From: Galaxea fascicularis
Taxonomy: Eukaryota > Cnidaria > Anthozoa > Scleractinia > Euphylliidae
NCBI GenBank assembly: GCA_948470475.1
Contig: OX419346.1
Span: 602,001 to 666,000 of the forward strand
DNA: 64,000 nt
Direction: 5' to 3'
Positions 23,551 through 34,429 of the stretch are shown here, piece after piece. The position numbers and the translations under genes were made by a program. Position 1 is the stretch's first letter; each line of letters begins with the position of its first letter. Under the pieces are notes generated by a model. That model was given only the letters and a program-made list of their open reading frames with translations, ran no database searches and had not been told where the DNA came from.

Positions 23551-26500
23551 CTCAAATTTGGAAGTTGGCTCAAACTTTGCCTATTTCAAAGAGGAGTCTA
23601 GAAATGATGTTTAAATGCTTCTAAAAACTCCCAAAACATGATTTCTATTCTTATTTGAGCTTTGTGCAAGATTTCAGCAAAGTTGAGATTTTGAGCAAAA
23701 CCCAAAGGGGTTAACCCATGGTTTTGGCTCAAATTTGGAAGTTGGCTCAAACTTTGCCTATTTCAAAGAGGAGTCTAGAAATGATGTTTAAATGCTTCTA
23801 AAAACTCCCAAAACATGATTTCTATTCTTATTTGAGCTTTGTGCAAGATTTCAGCAAAGTTGAAATTTTGACCAAAACCCAAAGGGGTTAACCCATGGTT
23901 TTGGCTCAAATTTGGAAGTTGGCTCAAACTTTGCCTATTTCAAAGAGGAGTCTAGAAATGATGTTTAAATGCTTCTAAAAACTCCCAAAACATGATTTCT
24001 ATTCTTATTTGAGCTTTGTGCAAGATTTCAGCAAAGTTGAAATTTTGACCAAAACCCAAAGGGGTTAACCCATGGTTTTGGCTCAAATTTGGAAGTTGGC
24101 TCAAACTTTGCCTATTTCAAAGAGGAGTCTAGAAATGATGTTTAAATGCTTCTAAAAACTCCCAAAACATGATTTCTATTCTTATTTGAGCTTTGTGCAA
24201 GATTTCAGCAAAGTTGAAATTTTGAGCAAAACCCAAAGGGGTTAACCCATGGTTTTGGCTCAAATTTGGAAGTTGGCTCAAACTTTGCCTATTTCAAAGA
24301 GGAGTCTAGAAATGATGTTTAAATGCTTCTAAAAACTCCCAAAACATGATTTCTATTCTTATTTGAGCTTTGTGCAAGATTTCAGCAAAGTTGAAATTTT
24401 GACCAAAACCCAAAGGGGTTAACCCATGGTTTTGGCTCAAATTTGGAAGTTGGCTCAAACTTTGCCTATTTCAAAGAGGAGTCTAGAAATGATGTTTAAA
24501 TGCTTCTAAAAACTCCCAAAACATGATTTCTATTCTTATTTGAGCTTTGTGCAAGATTTCAGCAAAGTTGAAATTTTGAGCAAAACCCAAAGGGGTTAAC
24601 CCATGGTTTTGGCTCAAATTTGGAAGTTGGCTCAAACTTTGCCTATTTCAAAGAGGAGTCTAGAAATGATGTTTAAATGCTTCTAAAAACTCCCAAAACA
24701 TGATTTCTATTCTTATTTGAGCTTTGTGCAAGATTTCAGCAAAGTTGAAATTTTGACCAAAACCCAAAGGGGTTAACCCATGGTTTTGGCTCAAATTTGG
24801 AAGTTGGCTCAAACTTTGCCTATTTCAAAGAGGAGTCTAGAAATGATGTTTAAATGCTTCTAAAAACTCCCAAAACATGATTTCTATTCTTATTTGAGCT
24901 TTGTGCAAGATTTCAGCAAAGTTGAGATTTTGAGCAAAACCCAAAGGGGTTAACCCATGGTTTTGGCTCAAATTTGGAAGTTGGCTCAAACTTTGCCTAT
25001 TTCAAAGAGGAGTCTAGAAATGATGTTTAAATGCTTCTAAAAACTCCCAAAACATGATTTCTATTCTTATTTGAGCTTTGTGCAAGATTTCAGCAAAGTT
25101 GAAATTTTGAGCAAAACCCAAAGGGGTTAACCCATGGTTTTGGCTCAAATTTGGAAGTTGGCTCAAACTTTGCCTATTTCAAAGAGGAGTCTAGAAATGA
25201 TGTTTAAATGCTTCTAAAAACTCCCAAAACATGATTTCTATTCTTATTTGAGCTTTGTGCAAGATTTCAGCAAAGTTGAAATTTTGACCAAAACCCAAAG
25301 GGGTTAACCCATGGTTTTGGCTCAAATTTGGAAGTTGGCTCAAACTTTGCCTATTTCAAAGAGGAGTCTAGAAATGATGTTTAAATGCTTCTAAAAACTC
25401 CCAAAACATGATTTCTATTCTTATTTGAGCTTTGTGCAAGATTTCAGCAAAGTTGAAATTTTGAGCAAAACCCAAAGGGGTTAACCCATGGTTTTGGCTC
25501 AAATTTGGAAGTTGGCTCAAACTTTGCCTATTTCAAAGAGGAGTCTAGAAATGATGTTTAAATGCTTCTAAAAACTCCCAAAACATGATTTCTATTCTTA
25601 TTTGAGCTTTGTGCAAGATTTCAGCAAAGTTGAAATTTTGACCAAAACCCAAAGGGGTTAACCCATGGTTTTGGCTCAAATTTGGAAGTTGGCTCAAACT
25701 TTGCCTATTTCAAAGAGGAGTCTAGAAATGATGTTTAAATGCTTCTAAAAACTCCCAAAACATGATTTCTATTCTTATTTGAGCTTTGTGCAAGATTTCA
25801 GCAAAGTTGAGATTTTGAGCAAAACCCAAAGGGGTTAACCCATGGTTTTGGCTCAAATTTGGAAGTTGGCTCAAACTTTGCCTATTTCAAAGAGGAGTCT
25901 AGAAATGATGTTTAAATGCTTCTAAAAACTCCCAAAACATGATTTCTATTCTTATTTGAGCTTTGTGCAAGATTTCAGCAAAGTTGAAATTTTGACCAAA
26001 ACCCAAAGGGGTTAACCCATGGTTTTGGCTCAAATTTGGAAGTTGGCTCAAACTTTGCCTATTTCAAAGAGGAGTCTAGAAATGATGTTTAAATGCTTCT
26101 AAAAACTCCCAAAACATGATTTCTATTCTTATTTGAGCTTTGTGCAAGATTTCAGCAAAGTTGAAATTTTGACCAAAACCCAAAGGGGTTAACCCATGGT
26201 TTTGGCTCAAATTTGGAAGTTGGCTCAAACTTTGCCTATTTCAAAGAGGAGTCTAGAAATGATGTTTAAATGCTTCTAAAAACTCCCAAAACATGATTTC
26301 TATTCTTATTTGAGCTTTGTGCAAGATTTCAGCAAAGTTGAAATTTTGAGCAAAACCCAAAGGGGTTAACCCATGGTTTTGGCTCAAATTTGGAAGTTGG
26401 CTCAAACTTTGCCTATTTCAAAGAGGAGTCTAGAAATGATGTTTAAATGCTTCTAAAAACTCCCAAAACATGATTTCTATTCTTATTTGAGCTTTGTGCA

Positions 26501-28480
26501 AGATTTCAGCAAAGTTGAAATTTTGAGCAAAACCCAAAGGGGTTAACCCATGGTTTTGGCTCAAATTTGGAAGTTGGCTCAAACTTTGCCTATTTCAAAG
26601 AGGAGTCTAGAAATGATGTTTAAATGCTTCTAAAAACTCCCAAAACATGATTTCTATTCTTATTTGAGCTTTGTGCAAGATTTCAGCAAAGTTGAAATTT
26701 TGAGCAAAACCCAAAGGGGTTAACCCATGGTTTTGGCTCAAATTTGGAAGTTGGCTCAAACTTTGCCTATTTCAAAGAGGAGTCTAGAAATGATGTTTAA
26801 ATGCTTCTAAAAACTCCCAAAACATGATTTCTATTCTTATTTGAGCTTTGTGCAAGATTTCAGCAAAGTTGAAATTTTGAGCAAAACCCAAAGGGGTTAA
26901 CCCATGGTTTTGGCTCAAATTTGGAAGTTGGCTCAAACTTTGCCTATTTCAAAGAGGAGTCTAGAAATGATGTTTAAATGCTTCTAAAAACTCCCAAAAC
27001 ATGATTTCTATTCTTATTTGAGCTTTGTGCAAGATTTCAGCAAAGTTGAAATTTTGACCAAAACCCAAAGGGGTTAACCCATGGTTTTGGCTCAAATTTG
27101 GAAGTTGGCTCAAACTTTGCCTATTTCAAAGAGGAGTCTAGAAATGATGTTTAAATGCTTCTAAAAACTCCCAAAACATGATTTCTATTCTTATTTGAGC
27201 TTTGTGCAAGATTTCAGCAAAGTTGAAATTTTGACCAAAACCCAAAGGGGTTAACCCATGGTTTTGGCTCAAATTTGGAAGTTGGCTCAAACTTTGCCTA
27301 TTTCAAAGAGGAGTCTAGAAATGATGTTTAAATGCTTCTAAAAACTCCCAAAACATGATTTCTATTCTTATTTGAGCTTTGTGCAAGATTTCAGCAAAGT
27401 TGAAATTTTGACCAAAACCCAAAGGGGTTAACCCATGGTTTTGGCTCAAATTTGGAAGTTGGCTCAAACTTTGCCTATTTCAAAGAGGAGTCTAGAAATG
27501 ATGTTTAAATGCTTCTAAAAACTCCCAAAACATGATTTCTATTCTTATTTGAGCTTTGTGCAAGATTTCAGCAAAGTTGAAATTTTGACCAAAACCCAAA
27601 GGGGTTAACCCATGGTTTTGGCTCAAATTTGGAAGTTGGCTCAAACTTTGCCTATTTCAAAGAGGAGTCTAGAAATGATGTTTAAATGCTTCTAAAAACT
27701 CCCAAAACATGATTTCTATTCTTATTTGAGCTTTGTGCAAGATTTCAGCAAAGTTGAAATTTTGAGCAAAACCCAAAGGGGTTAACCCATGGTTTTGGCT
27801 CAAATTTGGAAGTTGGCTCAAACTTTGCCTATTTCAAAGAGGAGTCTAGAAATGATGTTTAAATGCTTCTAAAAACTCCCAAAACATGATTTCTATTCTT
27901 ATTTGAGCTTTGTGCAAGATTTCAGCAAAGTTGAAATTTTGACCAAAACCCAAAGGGGTTAACCCATGGTTTTGGCTCAAATTTGGAAGTTGGCTCAAAC
28001 TTTGCCTATTTCAAAGAGGAGTCTAGAAATGATGTTTAAATGCTTCTAAAAACTCCCAAAACATGATTTCTATTCTTATTTGAGCTTTGTGCAAGATTTC
28101 AGCAAAGTTGAAATTTTGACCAAAACCCAAAGGGGTTAACCCATGGTTTTGGCTCAAATTTGGAAGTTGGCTCAAACTTTGCCTATTTCAAAGAGGAGTC
28201 TAGAAATGATGTTTAAATGCTTCTAAAAACTCCCAAAACATGATTTCTATTCTTATTTGAGCTTTGTGCAAGATTTCAGCAAAGTTGAAATTTTGACCAA
28301 AACCCAAAGGGGTTAACCCATGGTTTTGGCTCAAATTTGGAAGTTGGCTCAAACTTTGCCTATTTCAAAGAGGAGTCTAGAAATGATGTTTAAATGCTTC
28401 TAAAAACTCCCAAAACATGATTTCTATTCTTATTTGAGCTTTGTGCAAGATTTCAGCAAAGTTGAAATTTTGAGCAAAAC
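23550..28480 (+). repeat. Most homogeneous stretch of the array
   Basis: About 28 successive monomers differ almost only at phase 154 (C or G) and by A146G (GTTGAGATT) at 23687, 24926 and 25811, which are 7 and 5 monomers apart. A14G, A163C and A106C, common farther left, are absent until 28483. This is the pattern expected of recently amplified or strongly homogenised satellite. Confidence 0.82.
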
Positions 28481-30450
28481 CCCAAGGGGTTAACCCATGG
28501 TTTTGGCTCAAATTTGGAAGTTGGCTCAAACTTTGCCTATTTTAAAGAGGAGTCTAGAAATGATGTTTAAATGCTTCTAAAAACTCCCAAAACATGATTT
28601 CTATTCTTATTTGAGCTTTGTGCAAGATTTCAGCAAAGTTGAAATTTTGAGCAAAACCCAAAGGGGTTAACCCACGGTTTTGGCTCAGATTTGGAAGTTG
28701 GCTCAAACTTTGCCTATTTCAAAGAGGAGTCTAGAAATGATGTTTAAATGCTTCTAAAAACTCCCAAAACATGATTTCTATTCTTATTTGAGCTTTGTGC
28801 AAGATTTCAGCAAAGTTGAAATTTTGACCAAAACCCAAAGGGGTTAACCCATGGTTTTGGCTCAAATTTGGAAGTTGGCTCAAACTTTGCCTATTTCAAA
28901 GAGGAGTCTAGAAATGATGTTTAAATGCTTCTAAAAACTCCCAAAACATGATTTCTATTCTTATTTGAGCTTTGTGCAAGATTTCAGCAAAGTTGAAATT
29001 TTGAGCAAAACCCAAAGGGGTTAACCCATGGTTTTGGCTCAAATTTGGAAGTTGGCTCAAACTTTGCCTATTTCAAAGAGGAGTCTAGAAATGATGTTTA
29101 AATGCTTCTAAAAACTCCCAAAACATGATTTCTATTCTTATTTGAGCTTTGTGCAAGATTTCAGCAAAGTTGAAATTTTGACCAAAACCCAAAGGGGTTA
29201 ACCCATGGTTTTGGCTCAAATTTGGAAGTTGGCTCAAACTTTGCCTATTTCAAAGAGGAGTCTAGAAATGATGTTTAAATGCTTCTAAAAACTCCCAAAA
29301 CATGATTTCTATTCTTATTTGAGCTTTGTGCAAGATTTCAGCAAAGTTGAAATTTTGAGCAAAACCCAAAGGGGTTAACCCATGGTTTTGGCTCAAATTT
29401 GGAAGTTGGCTCAAACTTTGCCTATTTCAAAGAGGAGTCTAGAAATGATGTTTAAATGCTTCTAAAAACTCCCAAAACATGATTTCTATTCTTATTTGAG
29501 CTTTGTGCAAGATTTCAGCAAAGTTGAAATTTTGACCAAAACCCAAAGGGGTTAACCCATGGTTTTGGCTCAGATTTGGAAGTTGGCTCAAACTTTGCCT
29601 ATTTCAAAGAGGAGTCTAGAAATGATGTTTAAATGCTTCTAAAAACTCCCAAAACATGATTTCTATTCTTATTTGAGCTTTGTGCAAGATTTCAGCAAAG
29701 TTGAAATTTTGACCAAAACCCAAAGGGGTTAACCCATGGTTTTGGCTCAAATTTGGAAGTTGGCTCAAACTTTGCCTATTTCAAAGAGGAGTCTAGAAAT
29801 GATGTTTAAATGCTTCTAAAAACTCCCAAAACATGATTTCTATTCTTATTTGAGCTTTGTGCAAGATTTCAGCAAAGTTGAAATTTTGAGCAAAACCCAA
29901 AGGGGTTAACCCATGGTTTTGGCTCAAATTTGGAAGTTGGCTCAAACTTTGCCTATTTCAAAGAGGAGTCTAGAAATGATGTTTAAATGCTTCTAAAAAC
30001 TCCCAAAACATGATTTCTATTCTTATTTGAGCTTTGTGCAAGATTTCAGCAAAGTTGAAATTTTGACCAAAACCCAAAGGGGTTAACCCATGGTTTTGGC
30101 TCAAATTTGGAAGTTGGCTCAAACTTTGCCTATTTCAAAGAGGAGTCTAGAAATGATGTTTAAATGCTTCTAAAAACTCCCAAAACATGATTTCTATTCT
30201 TATTTGAGCTTTGTGCAAGATTTCAGCAAAGTTGAAATTTTGACCAAAACCCAAAGGGGTTAACCCATGGTTTTGGCTCAAATTTGGAAGTTGGCTCAAA
30301 CTTTGCCTATTTCAAAGAGGAGTCTAGAAATGATGTTTAAATGCTTCTAAAAACTCCCAAAACATGATTTCTCTTCTTATTTGAGCTTTGTGCAAGATTT
30401 CAGCAAAGTTGAAATTTTGACCAAAACCCAAAGGGGTTAACCCATGGTTT

Positions 30451-30650
30451 NNNNNNNNNNNNNNNNNNNNNNNNNNNNNNNNNNNNNNNNNNNNNNNNNN
30501 NNNNNNNNNNNNNNNNNNNNNNNNNNNNNNNNNNNNNNNNNNNNNNNNNNNNNNNNNNNNNNNNNNNNNNNNNNNNNNNNNNNNNNNNNNNNNNNNNNNN
30601 NNNNNNNNNNNNNNNNNNNNNNNNNNNNNNNNNNNNNNNNNNNNNNNNNN
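30451..30650. other. Assembly gap, 200 Ns
   Basis: The sequence stops at phase 6 of a monomer and resumes at phase 13. If the array is continuous, the missing length must be 6 + 177n bp (6, 183, 360 and so on), and 200 is not in that series. The Ns are therefore a fixed-size placeholder and not a measured length. Some Hi-C scaffolders insert exactly 200 Ns, which fits two contigs that both end in satellite. Open frames that cross this stretch on either strand are artefacts of translating N. Confidence 0.97.
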
Positions 30651-31430
30651 AAATTTGGAAGTTGGCTCAAACTTTGCCTATTTCAAAGAGGAGTCTAGAA
30701 ATGATGTTTAAATGCTTCTAAAAACTCCCAAAACATGATTTCTATTCTTATTTGAGCTTTGTGCAAGATTTCAGCAAAGTTGAAATTTTGACCAAAACCC
30801 AAAGGGGTTAACCCATGGTTTTGGCTCAAATTTGGAAGTTGGCTCAAACTTTGCCTATTTCAAAGAGGAGTCTAGAAATGATGTTTAAATGCTTCTAAAA
30901 ACTCCCAAAACATGATTTCTATTCTCATTTGAGCTTTGTGCAAGATTTCAGCAAAGTTGAAATTTTGAGCAAAACCCAAAGGGGTTAACCCATGGTTTTG
31001 GCTCAAATTTGGAAGTTGGCTCAAACTTTGCCTATTTCAAAGAGGAGTTTAGAAATGATGTTTAAATGCTTCTAAAAACTCCCAAAACATGATTTCTATT
31101 CTTATTTGAGCTTTGTGCAAGATTTCAGCAAAGTTGAAATTTTGACCAAAACCCAAAGGGGTTAACCCATGGTTTTGGCTCAAATTTGGAAGTTGGCTCA
31201 AACTTTGCCTATTTCAAAGAGGAGTCTAGAAATGATGTTTAAATGCTTCTAAAAACTCCCAAAACATGATTTCTATTCTTATTTGAGCTTTGTGCAAGAT
31301 TTCAGCAAAGTTGAAATTTTGACCAAAACCCAAAGGGGTTAACCCATGGTTTTGGCTCAAATTTGGAAGTTAGCTCAAACTTTGCCTATTTCAAAGAGGA
31401 GTCTAGAAATGATGTTTAAATACTTCTAAA
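30651..31430 (+). repeat. Block copied at 33.66-34.44 kb (17-monomer offset)
   Basis: T111C at 30926, C57T (GAGTTTAG) at 31049 and G76A at 31422 recur at 33934, 34057 and 34430. The offset is 3008 bp, which is 17 x 177 minus 1; the missing base is explained by the 176-bp monomer at 32940-33115 lying between the copies. This is the first array sequence after the gap. The copies differ at phase 154 of the monomer near 31145/34153. Confidence 0.87.
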
Positions 31431-32939
31431 AACTCCCAAAACATGATTTCTATTCTTATTTGAGCTTTGTGCAAGATTTCAGCAAAGTTGAAATTTTGAC
31501 CAAAACCCAAAGGGGTTAACCCATGGTTTTGGCTCAAATTTGGAAGTTGGCTCAAACTTTGCCTGTTTCAAAGAGGAGTCTAGAAATGATGTTTAAATGC
31601 TTCTAAAAACTCCCAAAACATGATTTCTATTCTTATTTGAGCTTTGTGCAAGATTTCAGCAAAGTTGAAATTTTGACCAAAACCCAAAGGGGTTAACCCA
31701 TGGTTTTGGCTCAAATTTGGAAGTTGGCTCAAACTTTGCCTATTTCAAAGAGGAGTCTAGAAATGATGTTTAAATGCTTCTAAAAACTCCCAAAACATGA
31801 TTTCTATTCTTATTTGAGCTTTGTGCAAGATTTCAGCAAAGTTGAAATTTTGACCAAAACCCAAAGGGGTTAACCCATGGTTTTGGCTCAAATTTGGAAG
31901 TTGGCTCAAACTTTGCCTATTTCAAAGAGGAGTCTAGAAATGATGTTTAAATGCTTCTAAAAACTCCCAAAACATGATTTCTATTCTTATTTGAGCTTTG
32001 TGCAAGATTTCAGCAAAGTTGAAATTTTGACCAAAACCCAAAGGGGTTAACCCATGGTTTTGGCTCAAATTTGGAAGTTGGCTCAAACTTTGCCTATTTC
32101 AAAGAGGAGTCTAGAAATGATGTTTAAATGCTTCTAAAAACTCCCAAAACATGATTTCTATTCTGATTTGAGCTTTGTGCAAGATTTCAGCAAAGTTGAA
32201 ATTTTGACCAAAACCCAAAGGGGTTAACCCATGGTTTTGGCTCAAATTTGGAAGTTGGCTCAAACTTTGCCTATTTCAAAGAGGAGTCTAGAGATGATGT
32301 TTAAATGCTTCTAAAAACTCCCAAAACATGATTTCTATTCTTATTTGAGCTTTGTGCAAGATTTCAGCAAAGTTGAAATTTTGAGCAAAACCCAAAGGGG
32401 TTAACCCATGGTTTTGGCTCAAATTTGGAAGTTGGCTCAAACTTTGCCTATTTCAAAGAGGAGTCTAGAGATGATGTTTAAATGCTTCTAAAAACTCCCA
32501 AAACATGATTTCTATTCTTATTTGAGCTTTGTGCAAGATTTCAGCAAAGTTGAAATTTTGACCAAAACCCAAAGGGGTTAACCCATGGTTTTGGCTCAAA
32601 TTTGGAAGTTGGCTCAAACTTTGCCTATTTCAAAGAGGAGTCTAGAAATGATGTTTAAATGCTTCTAAAAACTCCCAAAACATGATTTCTATTCTTATTT
32701 GAGCTTTGTGCAAGATTTCAGCAAAGTTGAAATTTTGACCAAAACCCAAAGGGGTTAACCCATGGTTTTGGCTCAAATTTGGAAGTTGGCTCAAACTTTG
32801 CCTATTTCAAAGAGGAGTCTAGAAATGATGTTTAAATGCTTCTAAAAACTCCCAAAACATGATTTCTATTCTTATTTGAGCTTTGTGCAAGATTTCAGCA
32901 AAGTTGAAATTTTGACCAAAACCCAAAGGGGTTAACCCA

Positions 32940-33115
32940 TGGTTTTGGCTCAAATTTGGAAGTTGGCTCAAACTTTCCCTATTTCAAAGAGGAGTCTAGA
33001 GATGATGTTTAAATGCTTCTAAAAGTCCCAAAACATGATTTCTATTCTTATTTGAGCTTTGTGCAAGATTTCAGCAAAGTTGAAATTTTGACCAAAACCC
33101 AAAGGGGTTAACCCA
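32940..33115 (+). repeat. Only length-variant monomer (176 bp)
   Basis: At 33021-33025 the sequence reads CTAAAAGTCCC where consensus is CTAAAAACTCCC: one base is lost and one substituted next to the A5 tract (phases 82-87). The same monomer also carries G38C (32977) and A62G. The lost base shifts the register of all later monomers by one; every other sequenced monomer is 177 bp. Confidence 0.95.
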
Positions 33116-34429
33116 TGGTTTTGGCTCAAATTTGGAAATTGGCTCAAACTTTGCCCATTTCAAAGAGGAGTCTAGAAATGATGTTTAAATGCTTCTAAAA
33201 ACTCCCAAAACATGATTTCTATTCTTATTTGAGCTTTGTGCAAGATTTCAGCAAAGTTGAAATTTTGACCAAAACCCAAAGGGGTTAACCCATGGTTTTG
33301 GCTCAAATTTGGAAGTTGGCTCAAACTTTGCCTATTTCAAAGAGGAGTCTAGAAATGATGTTTAAATGCTTCTAAAAACTCCCAAAACATGATTTCTATT
33401 CTTATTTGAGCTTTGTGCAAGATTTCAGCAAAGTTGAAATTTTGACCAAAACCCAAAGGGGTTAACCCATGGTTTTGGCTCAAATTTGGAAGTTGGCTCA
33501 AACTTTGCCTATTTCAAAGAGGAGTCTAGAAATGATGTTTAAATGCTTCTAAAAACTCCCAAAACATGATTTCTATTCTTATTTGAGCTTTGTGCAAGAT
33601 TTCAGCAAAGTTGAAATTTTGACCAAAACCCAAAGGGGTTAACCCATGGTTTTGGCTCAAATTTGGAAGTTGGCTCAAACTTTGCCTATTTCAAAGAGGA
33701 GTCTAGAAATGATGTTTAAATGCTTCTAAAAACTCCCAAAACATGATTTCTATTCTTATTTGAGCTTTGTGCAAGATTTCAGCAAAGTTGAAATTTTGAC
33801 CAAAACCCAAAGGGGTTAACCCATGGTTTTGGCTCAAATTTGGAAGTTGGCTCAAACTTTGCCTATTTAAAAGAGGAGTCTAGAAATGATGTTTAAATGC
33901 TTCTAAAAACTCCCAAAACATGATTTCTATTCTCATTTGAGCTTTGTGCAAGATTTCAGCAAAGTTGAAATTTTGAGCAAAACCCAAAGGGGTTAACCCA
34001 TGGTTTTGGCTCAAATTTGGAAGTTGGCTCAAACTTTGCCTATTTCAAAGAGGAGTTTAGAAATGATGTTTAAATGCTTCTAAAAACTCCCAAAACATGA
34101 TTTCTATTCTTATTTGAGCTTTGTGCAAGATTTCAGCAAAGTTGAAATTTTGAGCAAAACCCAAAGGGGTTAACCCATGGTTTTGGCTCAAATTTGGAAG
34201 TTGGCTCAAACTTTGCCTATTTCAAAGAGGAGTCTAGAAATGATGTTTAAATGCTTCTAAAAACTCCCAAAACATGATTTCTATTCTTATTTGAGCTTTG
34301 TGCAAGATTTCAGCAAAGTTGAAATTTTGACCAAAACCCAAAGGGGTTAACCCATGGTTTTGGCTCAAATTTGGAAGTTGGCTCAAACTTTGCCTATTTC
34401 AAAGAGGAGTCTAGAGATGATGTTTAAAT

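Larger units (their letters stand above)
1..30450 (+). repeat. 177-bp satellite array, left contig (172 monomers + 6 bp)
   Basis: Head-to-tail tandem array. The junction motif CCATGGTTTTGG recurs every 177 bp; its T lies at 1, 178, 355, 532, 709 and so on to 30445, which is exactly 172 x 177 bp later, so no net insertion or deletion occurs in 30.4 kb. Most monomers differ from consensus at 0-4 positions. Recurrent variants by phase are A14G, G23A, A106C, C154G and A163C; rarer ones are T1C, A42G, G116A, C134T and A146G. There is no gene, RNA or transposable element inside. All three + strand frames contain stops in each monomer (TAG at phase 58, TAA at 71, TAA at 81). The array is certain; a role as centromeric or other heterochromatic DNA is inferred from monomer length and homogeneity only. 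Confidence 0.99.

Noticed and set aside
30437..30670. Open reading frame of 77 codons on the - strand across the gap
   Set aside because: Almost all codons are N; it exists only because unknown bases contain no stops. The flanks are ordinary satellite.
30444..30698. Open reading frame of 84 codons on the + strand across the gap
   Set aside because: Same artefact: the ATG is that of the junction CCATGG and the middle is N. A continuous array would hit a stop within one monomer.
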